DNA of 64,000 bases, from the NCBI GenBank assembly GCA_023146255.1, contig JAGLCJ010000013.1, positions 186,001 through 250,000 on the forward strand, read 5' to 3'. The position numbers and the translations under genes were made by a program. Every line of letters starts with the position of its first letter. The first letter of the stretch is position 1. The stretch is from Alcanivoracaceae bacterium. GTDB taxonomy: Bacteria > Pseudomonadota > Gammaproteobacteria > Pseudomonadales > Alcanivoracaceae. The notes beneath the pieces are model-generated. The model was not told the DNA's origin. It was given only the letters and a program-made list of their open reading frames with translations, and made no database searches. Shown piece by piece: positions 35,974 through 43,470 of the stretch.

Positions 35974-36749
35974 CCGAGCAGGCCATTGCCCGTGCGTTCG
36001 GTCGCGCCGCGCGCAGTTACGACGAACATGCGACGGTACAGATTTCCGTGGCTCGCAGTCTGCTCGGTATGTTGCCGGATGACTTTTCCGCAGAGCGGGC
36101 GATTGATCTTGGTTGCGGCACTGCATCGATGGCACGCCAGCTTTGTACCCGCCTGCCACATTGTCACTGGCTGGGTGTGGATGTGTCGCAGCAGATGCTG
36201 GATGAAGCCCATCAGCGTGGCCGTCTGCATGACCGCTATCAACCGGTGTGTGCCGATGCCACGGCCTTGCCATTGGCGGACGGCTCGCAGGATCTGCTGT
36301 TCAGCTCCTTCGCGCTGCAGTGGGTTGATAGCGCTGCGGTTTGCATGGAGATGAACCGAGTACTGCGAGCGGATGGTCTGCTATTGATGGCATTGCCGGT
36401 GGCTGGCACCTTGCGTGAGCTGAAGGAAAGCTGGGAGCAGGTCGACCAGCAAGCGCACGTCAATCCATTGCTTGCCGCGCCACAGTGGCTGCAACAGCTG
36501 GAGCAGCACCGGCTTGCCTGTATTGATGCACAAACCGTCACAGTCACCGAGCATTATCCGTCTCTGACAGCAATTGGGCGCATGCTCAAGCTGACCGGAG
36601 CGCATCATGTCACTGGTCGGCAGTCTGCCGGGCTGCTGTCACCGCGCCGACGACGCGCGCTGGAGCAGGCCTACGAAATGAAACGCGAGGGGAAAGGATT
36701 GCCACTGACCTGGCAAGTGCTGTTTGTGGTGGCTCGAAAGCTCGCCTGA
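35970..36749 (+). CDS. bioC: Malonyl-[ACP] O-methyltransferase
   Basis: BioC methylates malonyl-ACP so that it can enter fatty acid synthesis as a disguised pimelate precursor. The class I methyltransferase has motif I AIDLGCGTASMARQL, AFGRAARSYDEHATVQ at the N-terminus (typical of BioC) and LLFSSFALQWVD. The C-terminus holds FLVSAKRT-like family strands: GLLLMALPVAGTLRELKESW. 259 residues. Last gene of the bio operon, followed three bases later by a REP doublet. Confidence 0.95.
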   Translation: MTEQAIARAFGRAARSYDEHATVQISVARSLLGMLPDDFSAERAIDLGCGTASMARQLCTRLPHCHWLGVDVSQQMLDEAHQRGRLHDRYQPVCADATALPLADGSQDLLFSSFALQWVDSAAVCMEMNRVLRADGLLLMALPVAGTLRELKESWEQVDQQAHVNPLLAAPQWLQQLEQHRLACIDAQTVTVTEHYPSLTAIGRMLKLTGAHHVTGRQSAGLLSPRRRRALEQAYEMKREGKGLPLTWQVLFVVARKLA

Positions 36750-36751
36750 CC

Positions 36752-36807
36752 TGCAGGAGCGGCCCACCGGCCGCGAAGGGATTTCGCCGTCGGTCGACGG
36801 CTCCCAC
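36752..36807. repeat. REP doublet (REPIN-like) 1
   Basis: Two inverted REP units: GCAGGAGC with GGCCCACCGGCC at the left and GTCGGTCGACGGCTCCCAC at the right, joined by GCGAAGGGATTTCGC. It lies between convergent bioC and the AraC gene, where it could act as a transcription block. Ends are degenerate (GCAGGAGC, GCTCCCAC) relative to the GTAGGAGC of other copies. Confidence 0.8.
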
Positions 36808-36825
36808 GAAGTGCCATAAGCATTT

Positions 36826-37815
36826 CTAGCGCAGCTGGCTCGGCGAGGCCCCATACCATTTGCGAAATGCCCGCGAGAATGAGCTGACATCGGCAAAGCC
36901 GAGCAGAAACGCCAGCTGGGTAATGCTCATACCTGGCTGGCGAAGATGTCTTTCTACCAGAACACGACGGGTTTGCTCGATCAGTTGTTGCCAGGTCAGA
37001 TTCTCTTCCTTCAAGCGTCGTTGCAAACTGCGCACACTCATGTTCAGCAATGAGGCTGCATCGGTTAGAGCTGGCTCACCCTCGGGCAGGCGATCTTCGA
37101 TCCACAGAGACAACCGAGTTGATAGCGATCCGCGTTCAGCATCCGCCAGTCGCTGCGCCAGCGTGGCATCGAGCATGGCGGCCACTTGTGGATCGCTGGC
37201 GGCAAACTGCAACTGGCTGGCATGGCGGTGAAAGAACAGGGCGAAATGATCGCCCTTGATGACCGGGCAGCGAAAGTAACGTGCCATCGCCGCGCTCATC
37301 GGTGCCGGAATCTGTGGCGTCATGACTTGCACCGGATCGCCATGCCCGGGCAGGCGAATGCGGACCATGCGCTGGATAATTGCCAGCACAAACAGCAGGG
37401 CCTGCGGATGCGGTTGAGGGCCGGCAGCGGGAATCAGATGCAGGCCGATAAGGTCATCGTCTTCACTGAGCTCAGTTGCCGCCGCATCACTGATCAGTCG
37501 ATGAAAGCGAACAATCCGGTTCAACACGCTGCGCAGATCACCGCCAGCGGCCAACGCCAGCCCCAAAGCGCCGAACGTCGAGTACTCGGCGTGGCGTGCC
37601 ATATTGATACCAAGTGACGGATCTCCCAGCAGCGCTTCGCACTCTTCCAGCAGCGCGGCCGTCCCCAGCACAGTGACCTGCGCTTCCGGATTCATGGTGT
37701 CCTGCAGGGCAATGCCGTGGCGGGCGAATACCGCGGTGGCGTCCAGGCCGGTGCGTCGCAGCATCGGTGCCAAAGGGCTGAGAAACATGGCGGCAGTGCG
37801 GCGTTCCGGTGTCAT
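36826..37815 (-). CDS. AraC-family regulator with arabinose-binding-type N-terminal domain
   Basis: The 329-residue protein has an N-terminal effector-type domain of the kind seen in OruR/ArgR-like AraC proteins (LEECEALLGDPSLGINMARHA, STFGALGLALAAGGDLRSVL). The C-terminal double HTH domain is complete (DAASLLNMSVRSLQRRLKEE, QLAFLLGFADVSSFSRAFRKWYG). ATG 37815 (MTPERRTAAM) is preferred to an upstream start. It is divergent from the desaturase gene at 37910 with 94 bases between, so it probably controls that gene, perhaps in response to fatty acids. Confidence 0.9.
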   Translation of the reverse strand: MTPERRTAAMFLSPLAPMLRRTGLDATAVFARHGIALQDTMNPEAQVTVLGTAALLEECEALLGDPSLGINMARHAEYSTFGALGLALAAGGDLRSVLNRIVRFHRLISDAAATELSEDDDLIGLHLIPAAGPQPHPQALLFVLAIIQRMVRIRLPGHGDPVQVMTPQIPAPMSAAMARYFRCPVIKGDHFALFFHRHASQLQFAASDPQVAAMLDATLAQRLADAERGSLSTRLSLWIEDRLPEGEPALTDAASLLNMSVRSLQRRLKEENLTWQQLIEQTRRVLVERHLRQPGMSITQLAFLLGFADVSSFSRAFRKWYGASPSQLR

Positions 37816-37909
37816 CTGGCATCCCTGGTCAAGCGACTGGCATTCGGCGGCAAGTGCTGCGCCGTGGATGTCCGTAGTCTGGCGGCATTCATATTGCCGG
37901 AGAATGGTT

Positions 37910-38989
37910 ATGACTGACACGCCCAGACGCGCTGCGGCCAATACCGACAAGATCATCCAGAAGGAAATCATCGCCATCAGTGATGACGTTCGTCGCCGCC
38001 ATGGCCGGCTGCGTCATCAGGATGCCATCGGTTTCAGCATATTTACCGTCAGCCTTGCTGGCATCGGCATTAATGCCTGGTTGTATCTGGCTGGTGTCAT
38101 GCCGGCCTGGGCAGTGATTCTGCTCACCGCCTTCTGGACATCGCTGCTGCACGAGCTGGAGCACGATCTGATCCACTGGATGTATTTCAGAAAGAACAAG
38201 TTCATGCATCACCTGATGATGCTCGGCGTTTATCTGGCGCGGCCATTAACGATCAATCCCTGGGTGCGTCGCCATCTGCATTTTCATCATCACAAGGTTT
38301 CCGGCACGGTCACTGATCTTGAAGAGCGCGGTATCACCAATGGTGAAAAGTGGGGATTAAAGCGCCTGCTGATGGTCGGTGATCATATGCTGGCGGTGAT
38401 CCTGCGCGCCCGGCAGTACCTGTTCGAGCCACGGCGTTTGCTGAAGAAAGGCGTTATCGACAAGCAGGACCTGAAAAACCTGAATCTGATCAGTCTGGCC
38501 AGCTATACACCGCTGGGCAATATCAGTTACCTGATCTGGCATGGCTACGTGATCTATCACGTAGCCAATGGTATGGCCTGGTTGGTCGGCGGTGTGATTC
38601 CGTGGCCGCTGTGGCTGGAGGCGCAAATGCCGTGGGTGCACGCGCTGGTGGTGACGTTGCTGGCACCGAATGTGCTGCGCACTTTTTGCCTGCACTTTAT
38701 TTCCTCGAACATGCATTACTACGGCGACAATGAGCCGGGCAATGTCTCTCAACAGTGTCAGGTACTGAATGTCTGGTGGCTGCTGCCATTGCAAGCGTTC
38801 TGCTTCAATTTCGGCAGCACTCACGCGATTCACCATTTCGTTGTCCGCGATCCGTTCTACGTTCGGCAGATGACGGCAAAGCGTGCCCATGAAGTGCTGC
38901 GTCGGCACGGTATCCGGTTCAATGATCTGGGTACATTTCGCCGGGCCAATCGTTACCACGAGGCTGCCAACGCTGCTCCTGCCAGGTAG
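37910..38989 (+). CDS. Fatty acid desaturase-type membrane di-iron protein
   Basis: A 359-residue integral membrane protein with histidine clusters HELEHDLIH (81-89), HLHFHHH (122-128), NMHYYGD (267-273) and THAIHHF (304-310). These fit the alkane hydroxylase/desaturase superfamily rather than classical acyl desaturases in detail. Hydrophobic segments lie at about 40-62, 68-80, 217-232 and 242-258. ATG 37910 is chosen because GGAG lies seven bases upstream; ATG 37904 is too close to it. It is divergent from the AraC-type regulator. Substrate unknown. Confidence 0.8.
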   Translation: MTDTPRRAAANTDKIIQKEIIAISDDVRRRHGRLRHQDAIGFSIFTVSLAGIGINAWLYLAGVMPAWAVILLTAFWTSLLHELEHDLIHWMYFRKNKFMHHLMMLGVYLARPLTINPWVRRHLHFHHHKVSGTVTDLEERGITNGEKWGLKRLLMVGDHMLAVILRARQYLFEPRRLLKKGVIDKQDLKNLNLISLASYTPLGNISYLIWHGYVIYHVANGMAWLVGGVIPWPLWLEAQMPWVHALVVTLLAPNVLRTFCLHFISSNMHYYGDNEPGNVSQQCQVLNVWWLLPLQAFCFNFGSTHAIHHFVVRDPFYVRQMTAKRAHEVLRRHGIRFNDLGTFRRANRYHEAANAAPAR

Positions 38990-38994
38990 TTCTG

Positions 38995-39050
38995 TGTAGG
39001 AGCCGTCGATCGACTGCGAAGGCTTTCGCGGCCGATCGGCCGCTCCTACA
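38995..39050. repeat. REP doublet (REPIN-like) 2
   Basis: TGTAGGAGC at the left end and GCTCCTACA at the right end are exact reverse complements. Inner palindromes GTCGATCGAC and GCCGATCGGC are separated by TGCGAAGGCTTTCGCG. It starts five bases after the desaturase stop. Confidence 0.9.
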
Positions 39051-39190
39051 GGAGCCATGGTGCGTTCTACTAAGGATTGGCGCAGGTCTGGCTGGTTTTG
39101 GCAGTCGCGACAGAAGATTTGTCAGGTTCGGCCAGTGACCGCGGCCGCGGGCTGGCTACACTGGGCTCCCGCTGATCAACGGTGCCCGTC

Positions 39191-40339
39191 ATGTCCAGTC
39201 CTGCCCCGCATACTTCCCGGAACAAGCCATCGCTGACACGCCGCGTGCGGCATCTGGCTGACAATGCTCGTGATCGCTTTCTGGATGCCACTTCGCTGGT
39301 GCAGGCCGAGCTGACCCCTTTTGAGGTGATTCACCAGCAGGACATCGTCCGGCTGCGTTACTACCCGCCACTGCAGGAAGACAGCATCGAGATCAGTGGC
39401 GAGCAGGTTAGCGTGCGTCATGATCCGCTGGCGGTGCCATTGGTGCTGGTGGCGCCGTTGGCAGTGAACATGCTGATCTACGATCTGTTCCCGGATCGTT
39501 CACTGGTGCGCTATCTGCGCGCCCGCGGCTTTGAGTTGTATCTGATTGATTGGGGTCGTCCCGGTCGGCGCCACGATAATCTGCACCTGTCCGATTACTA
39601 CGCCGGCCTGATGCCCGGCCTGCTGGAAAAGGTACGCGAGCACTCGGGCAAGCAAAAGCTGTCGTTGCACGGCTGGAGCTTTGGCGGACTGTTTTCGCTT
39701 TGCTACAGCGCACTCGGCGATCCCGATATTGAAAATCTTGCCTTGATCGGTGCGCCGCTGGATTACCACCGTAACGGTGCGCTCGGCCGCCAGTATCAGT
39801 TTCTCAGTCGCCAGGCGCGATCGCTGGAAAAGCGCACCGGCATCCGGGTGCACCGCACCAGCAAGCGTTGGTGGCGTTCACCCGGCTGGATGAATAGCCT
39901 GATGTTCAAGCTCACCAACCCGGTTGGCAGTGTTCAGGGTTATCTGGATCTGGTGAAAAATCTGCATGACCGTGATTACGTCAAGGCACACGCCACTCAG
40001 GGTGCATTCCTCGACGACATGGTGGCCTATCCCGGCGGCGTGGTGCAGGACATCATCCAGTTTCTCTGGGTCGACAATGTGCTGGCAGATAACCGTTTGC
40101 CGGAGCCGCAAAGCACGCGTGGTTTTGATGCGGTTCAGGCCAACCTGCTGCTGGTGACTGGCCGCAATGATCCGATTGTCACCGAGCAGTGTTCGCTACC
40201 GATCCTGAATCTGGCCAGCAGTGAAGATAAAACCCATCTGCGCGTGCCCGGCGGGCACATGGCGATCCTCGGCGGCAGCGGTGCGCCGAAAGCGATCTGG
40301 CCGCAGGTGGCGGACTGGCTCGAGGCGCGCTCCTCGTAG
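39191..40339 (+). CDS. PHA-synthase-like alpha/beta hydrolase
   Basis: The 382-residue protein aligns by pattern with class III PHA synthases and their relatives: LVLVAPLAVNMLIYDLFPDRS, ELYLIDWGRPGRRHD, the nucleophile elbow HGWSFGG and C-terminal LLVTGRNDPIV and VPGGHMA. PHA synthases use Cys in this elbow; here it is Ser, so a hydrolase, depolymerase or acyltransferase is more likely than a polymerase. ATG 39191 or GTG 39182 could start it; neither has a strong ribosome site. The TAG stop (40337-40339) belongs to the next REP doublet. Confidence 0.78.
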   Translation: MSSPAPHTSRNKPSLTRRVRHLADNARDRFLDATSLVQAELTPFEVIHQQDIVRLRYYPPLQEDSIEISGEQVSVRHDPLAVPLVLVAPLAVNMLIYDLFPDRSLVRYLRARGFELYLIDWGRPGRRHDNLHLSDYYAGLMPGLLEKVREHSGKQKLSLHGWSFGGLFSLCYSALGDPDIENLALIGAPLDYHRNGALGRQYQFLSRQARSLEKRTGIRVHRTSKRWWRSPGWMNSLMFKLTNPVGSVQGYLDLVKNLHDRDYVKAHATQGAFLDDMVAYPGGVVQDIIQFLWVDNVLADNRLPEPQSTRGFDAVQANLLLVTGRNDPIVTEQCSLPILNLASSEDKTHLRVPGGHMAILGGSGAPKAIWPQVADWLEARSS

Positions 40340-40390
40340 GAGCCGTCGACCGACGGCGAAGGTCTTCGCGGCCGATCGGCCGCTGCTACG
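40335..40390. repeat. REP doublet (REPIN-like) 3
   Basis: CGTAGGAGC at the left, GCTGCTACG at the right (one mismatch). Inner parts GTCGACCGACGGC and GCCGATCGGC flank GAAGGTCTTCGCG. The first TAG of the element is the stop codon of the PHA-synthase-like gene. Confidence 0.88.
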
Positions 40391-40430
40391 GGGTGGTTGC
40401 AGTAGCCCGGGTCTTGTCTAGACTGCTGGT

Positions 40431-40898
40431 ATGGATAAAAAACGCCTGCTTATCGTTGCCCATGCTCCTTCCGACAACACCCGCACGCTAGCCGAGGCGG
40501 CCCTGCGTGGCGCCCGCCATCCGGATCTGACCGGTATTGAGGTGATTTGCAAACCGCCGCTGGAAACGCAGCCGGAAGATGTCCTTGCCGCCGACGCTAT
40601 CCTGCTCGGCACCACCGAAAATCTCGCCTATATGGCCGGTGCCATGAAGGATTTTTTTGATCGCTGTTACTATCCGGTGCTGGAGAAAAAGCAGGGGCTT
40701 CCCTGTGCGGTCTATATTCGCGCCGGCCACGATGGCACCGGCACAAAAAAGGCGCTGGAAACCATTCTGACCGGCCTGCGCTGGAAGCTGGTGCAGGACA
40801 TGCTGATCTGCCGGGGCGACTGGCAGGATGCCTTTGCCGGGCAGTGTGAAGAACTCGGCCTGACGCTGGCCGCCGGTCTGGATGCCGGCATCTACTAG
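40431..40898 (+). CDS. Flavodoxin-like / NADPH-dependent FMN reductase-type protein
   Basis: A 155-residue flavodoxin-fold protein: VAHAPSDNTRTLAEAAL carries the phosphate-binding loop, ILLGTTENLAYMAGAMKDFFDR is the flavin-side loop, and PCAVYIRAGHDGTGTKKALETI follows. This is the pattern of flavodoxin/NAD(P)H:FMN oxidoreductase family proteins. Partner unknown. No Shine-Dalgarno is visible before the ATG; TAGACT ends six bases upstream, so the mRNA may be leaderless. It lies between two REP doublets. Confidence 0.78.
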   Translation: MDKKRLLIVAHAPSDNTRTLAEAALRGARHPDLTGIEVICKPPLETQPEDVLAADAILLGTTENLAYMAGAMKDFFDRCYYPVLEKKQGLPCAVYIRAGHDGTGTKKALETILTGLRWKLVQDMLICRGDWQDAFAGQCEELGLTLAAGLDAGIY

Positions 40899-40903
40899 CC
40901 CCT

Positions 40904-40958
40904 CGTAGGAGCGGCTGATCAGCCGCGAAGACCTTCGCCGTCGGTCGACGGTTCTTAC
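40904..40958. repeat. REP doublet (REPIN-like) 4
   Basis: CGTAGGAGCGGCTGATCAGCC at the left, GTCGGTCGACGGTTCTTAC at the right, joined by GCGAAGACCTTCGC. The right end has diverged (TTCTTAC for CTCCTAC). It lies six bases after the flavodoxin stop. Confidence 0.82.
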
Positions 40959-41036
40959 AGGGGGCCGATCGACGCGGCTGCTGGCCGGGTGTAATGTAAA
41001 CACTGATTCGCTACCGCATCTGCAGGAGGCAGTCGT

Positions 41037-41849
41037 ATGGTACGCGCGGCAATGGTGGCGGTGATTCTGGCGTTATCGGTGCAGCCGGCGCTGGCCTCGG
41101 ATCGATATCGTTTTGCCGCTGTCCCGCCGCATCACGTCAGTCATCTCTCCTGTGGCACCAACGAATTTCCACCCTTCACTTACGCCGATGCCAAAGGCAA
41201 TGCCGCCGGCATTGAAGTCGAGGTGATGGAAGAGGTGGCGCGCCGACTTGGCCTGAGTATCGATATCACCATCCTGCCATGGCCGCGGATGTTATCGATG
41301 ATGCGCAGCGGCGAGCTCGATTGCATGTTTGCTGCCTTTCATACCGAGGAGCGTGCCAGTTACATGCAGTTCACCCAGATTCCGATTCATGTTTCGCGTC
41401 TGGCGATCTACACCCATCGGGCCGGTGCGTTCCCGCTGACCCGGCTGGAAGACCTGCGTGGCAGGCGTATCGGGCTGATTCGTGATTTCCAGACCGTGCC
41501 GGCGCTGGATGATGCGCTGGCCCGCGGAGATTTTGCCGAGGTCATCCTCGGCACCTCATTTCGGCAGATGTTTGATCAGCTCGCCGCCCGCCGCATTGAT
41601 GTGGTTATCGTCAATCATCATGTCGCGGAAAATATTCTTTCCGAGATGGGAGCCCATGAAATCATTGAGCTGCCGCATGCACTGTCGTCAAACTCGGCCT
41701 TTGTGACCTTCACCCGGCAGCGCTCTTTTGACACCCTGATTCCGAAGATCAATTACGCCCTGTTCGAGATTATTGCTGACGGCACCTACGCCCGTCTGTT
41801 TGCCGCGCATATCATTCAGGGAGTTGCACCGCCGCTGGAGGAAAGATAA
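41037..41849 (+). CDS. Periplasmic solute-binding protein, family 3 type
   Basis: The 270-residue protein has a signal peptide (MVRAAMVAVILALSVQPALAS) and the family 3 binding-protein fold: FPPFTYADAKGNAAGIEVEVMEEVARRLG, PWPRMLSMMRSGELDCMFAAFHTEER, LRGRRIGLIRDF. No ABC permease or ATPase is adjacent, so it may be an orphan binding protein or sensor. AGGAGG lies eight bases before ATG 41037. Followed immediately by a REP doublet. Confidence 0.85.
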   Translation: MVRAAMVAVILALSVQPALASDRYRFAAVPPHHVSHLSCGTNEFPPFTYADAKGNAAGIEVEVMEEVARRLGLSIDITILPWPRMLSMMRSGELDCMFAAFHTEERASYMQFTQIPIHVSRLAIYTHRAGAFPLTRLEDLRGRRIGLIRDFQTVPALDDALARGDFAEVILGTSFRQMFDQLAARRIDVVIVNHHVAENILSEMGAHEIIELPHALSSNSAFVTFTRQRSFDTLIPKINYALFEIIADGTYARLFAAHIIQGVAPPLEER

Positions 41850-41851
41850 CT

Positions 41852-41913
41852 GTAGGAGCGGTCGATCGACCGCGAATCTCTTTAAGAAATCGCGGTCGAT
41901 CGACCGCTCCTAC
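41852..41913. repeat. REP doublet (REPIN-like) 5, perfect 24-bp inverted repeat
   Basis: GTAGGAGCGGTCGATCGACC with GCGA (41852-41875) and its exact reverse complement (41890-41913) surround a 14-base spacer. Each arm also holds the palindrome GGTCGATCGACC. It lies between convergent genes, so it may block read-through. The right end supplies the TAG stop of the minus-strand gene (41912-41910). Confidence 0.93.
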
Positions 41914-42353
41914 GGTGACAGCGGCCAGCTCTGCTGATACTGCTTCCCCTGCCAGTCCTCGATCATCAGCCAGAGTCGATCCTGTTCCGTGATGTGCTGC
42001 GGCGCCGGTGCATGAGCGTGCAGGATAAAGCGACTGCCATGCAGGATACCTGTCGGTTCAGCCTCGGGAATGGCCGCATCAGTACCGATACTCAGAAATG
42101 CCCGTCGTACCTGCGCAGCACAGCCGTCACACAGGCGCACGCTGAAATCCTTGTAGTGCTTGCCGTCGTAATAGTAAGGCGCATGACTGTCCGCGGGCGT
42201 CGGCACTGCGGTGAAGGGACCGACCGGCTTTTCTGACCAGGCATCCGGAAACACCGGGTTCATCGACTGGTACAGGAACCACACCGGGGCGATCAGAAAG
42301 ACAACGGATAATCGTAGTAGCTGGCGCTGCAGCCATGCCTGTCTGCTTTTCAT
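41910..42353 (-). CDS. Small membrane-anchored protein of an iron operon, unknown function
   Basis: A 147-residue protein with an N-terminal membrane segment or signal anchor (LLRLSVVFLIAPVWFLYQSM) and a periplasmic part with YYYDGKHYKDFSVRLCDGCAAQVRRAF. The CDGC motif could be a redox or metal-binding pair. No family recognised. It overlaps the upstream PepSY gene by four bases and so belongs to the TonB receptor-PepSY operon. The TAG stop codon lies inside a REP element. Confidence 0.65.
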   Translation of the reverse strand: MKSRQAWLQRQLLRLSVVFLIAPVWFLYQSMNPVFPDAWSEKPVGPFTAVPTPADSHAPYYYDGKHYKDFSVRLCDGCAAQVRRAFLSIGTDAAIPEAEPTGILHGSRFILHAHAPAPQHITEQDRLWLMIEDWQGKQYQQSWPLSP

Positions 42354-43468
42354 AGCGGGTTACCCTTGCCTGAACCGAACAGGCGCTGACGCCAGATCAT
42401 GAAGCCGCTGATTAGCAAGCTGGTCAGCACCAGCCCGGAAAGGAACCAGATAATTTTTGTGGTCAGGCCACCAATGGTGCCGTAGTGCAGCGGGTCTGCC
42501 AGATGTGACAACTTTTCCAATGCGCCCATGTTCTGCGGCTGTCGGCGACCGACAATCTCGCCGCTCCACGGATTGATAAAAACACCATCGCTATAGTCGT
42601 CGTAGAAAATCCTTTCCTGCTGCCCCAGAACTGAAACAAGATCCTGTGCGTATTCAGGCGGCGATACCCAGCTGATCTGCAGCCCCGGTGTTTCATTCAG
42701 TGCAGTCTGTATGGCCTGTTGCAGCGAAATTTTTTGCGGCGGTTCGCCATCACTGAATGGCACCTGCTGCCAGCTCAGTGGAGCAGGATCGGATTCAAAC
42801 TCGACGCCCTGATGCCAGAGCGCGGCCTGAATCAGGTACCAGAGCCCGGTCAGGCCAAGAATGAGCAGAAACCACAGCGACCAGACCCCGGCGAGGCGAT
42901 GCCAGTCGCCCAGCGCGATACGCAGTTGCCCTGTGCGCAATCGCGGTCGGGTAAAGGCGCGCCAGAATCGTTTGTAAACGATCAGCCCCGTCAGCAGAGA
43001 ACCCAACATGACCAGCGATAACGCACTGACCAGGTAATAGCCGACGCTGTAACCGGCCTGCCACGGAAACAGCAGCCAGCCATGCAGGGCGCGCATAAAG
43101 CTGATAAAGGTCTGGCCGCTGTGGATGTCCTGCACGGCGCCGGTATACGGATTGATGTACACCATGGCCGGGGCGGCATCGGCACGATTCATGGTGACGA
43201 TGGCGACCAGATAGGGCTCCAGTCGCATCACGTTGGCCACTTCACCTTCCGGCATGGCCTGCTCGGCAATATCCACCCAGACGTCCGGACTTTTCTCCGC
43301 CAGTCCGTCCGGGTTCAGTGCCCGCGCTGCCGGATTGGCCAGCCAGGTGATCTCGTGACTGATGGTGGCGATGCTGCCGGTGAGGCAGACCAGTAACAGC
43401 AGCCCCCACACCGGCAACGACAACCAGCCGTGCAACAAGAACCAGAAGCGACGATTGCGCACAGTCAT
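42350..43468 (-). CDS. PepSY-associated membrane protein (iron uptake associated)
   Basis: A 372-residue protein of the PepSY-TM type: WFLLHGWLSLPVWGLLLLVCLTGSI is the first span with the conserved His and Trp, followed by a periplasmic PepSY domain (INPYTGAVQDIHS, FMRALHGWLLFP), further spans (VSALSLVMLGSLLTGLIVY, WSLWFLLILGLTGLWYLI) and a second PepSY region ending in a span near the C-terminus. Such proteins accompany TonB receptors and may reduce or handle ferric siderophores at the membrane. ATG 43468 is two bases after the receptor stop. Confidence 0.9.
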   Translation of the reverse strand: MTVRNRRFWFLLHGWLSLPVWGLLLLVCLTGSIATISHEITWLANPAARALNPDGLAEKSPDVWVDIAEQAMPEGEVANVMRLEPYLVAIVTMNRADAAPAMVYINPYTGAVQDIHSGQTFISFMRALHGWLLFPWQAGYSVGYYLVSALSLVMLGSLLTGLIVYKRFWRAFTRPRLRTGQLRIALGDWHRLAGVWSLWFLLILGLTGLWYLIQAALWHQGVEFESDPAPLSWQQVPFSDGEPPQKISLQQAIQTALNETPGLQISWVSPPEYAQDLVSVLGQQERIFYDDYSDGVFINPWSGEIVGRRQPQNMGALEKLSHLADPLHYGTIGGLTTKIIWFLSGLVLTSLLISGFMIWRQRLFGSGKGNPL

Positions 43469-43470
43469 GA

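Noticed and set aside
39191..40339. True polyhydroxyalkanoate synthase
   Set aside because: The nucleophile elbow has Ser, not the Cys required in PhaC.
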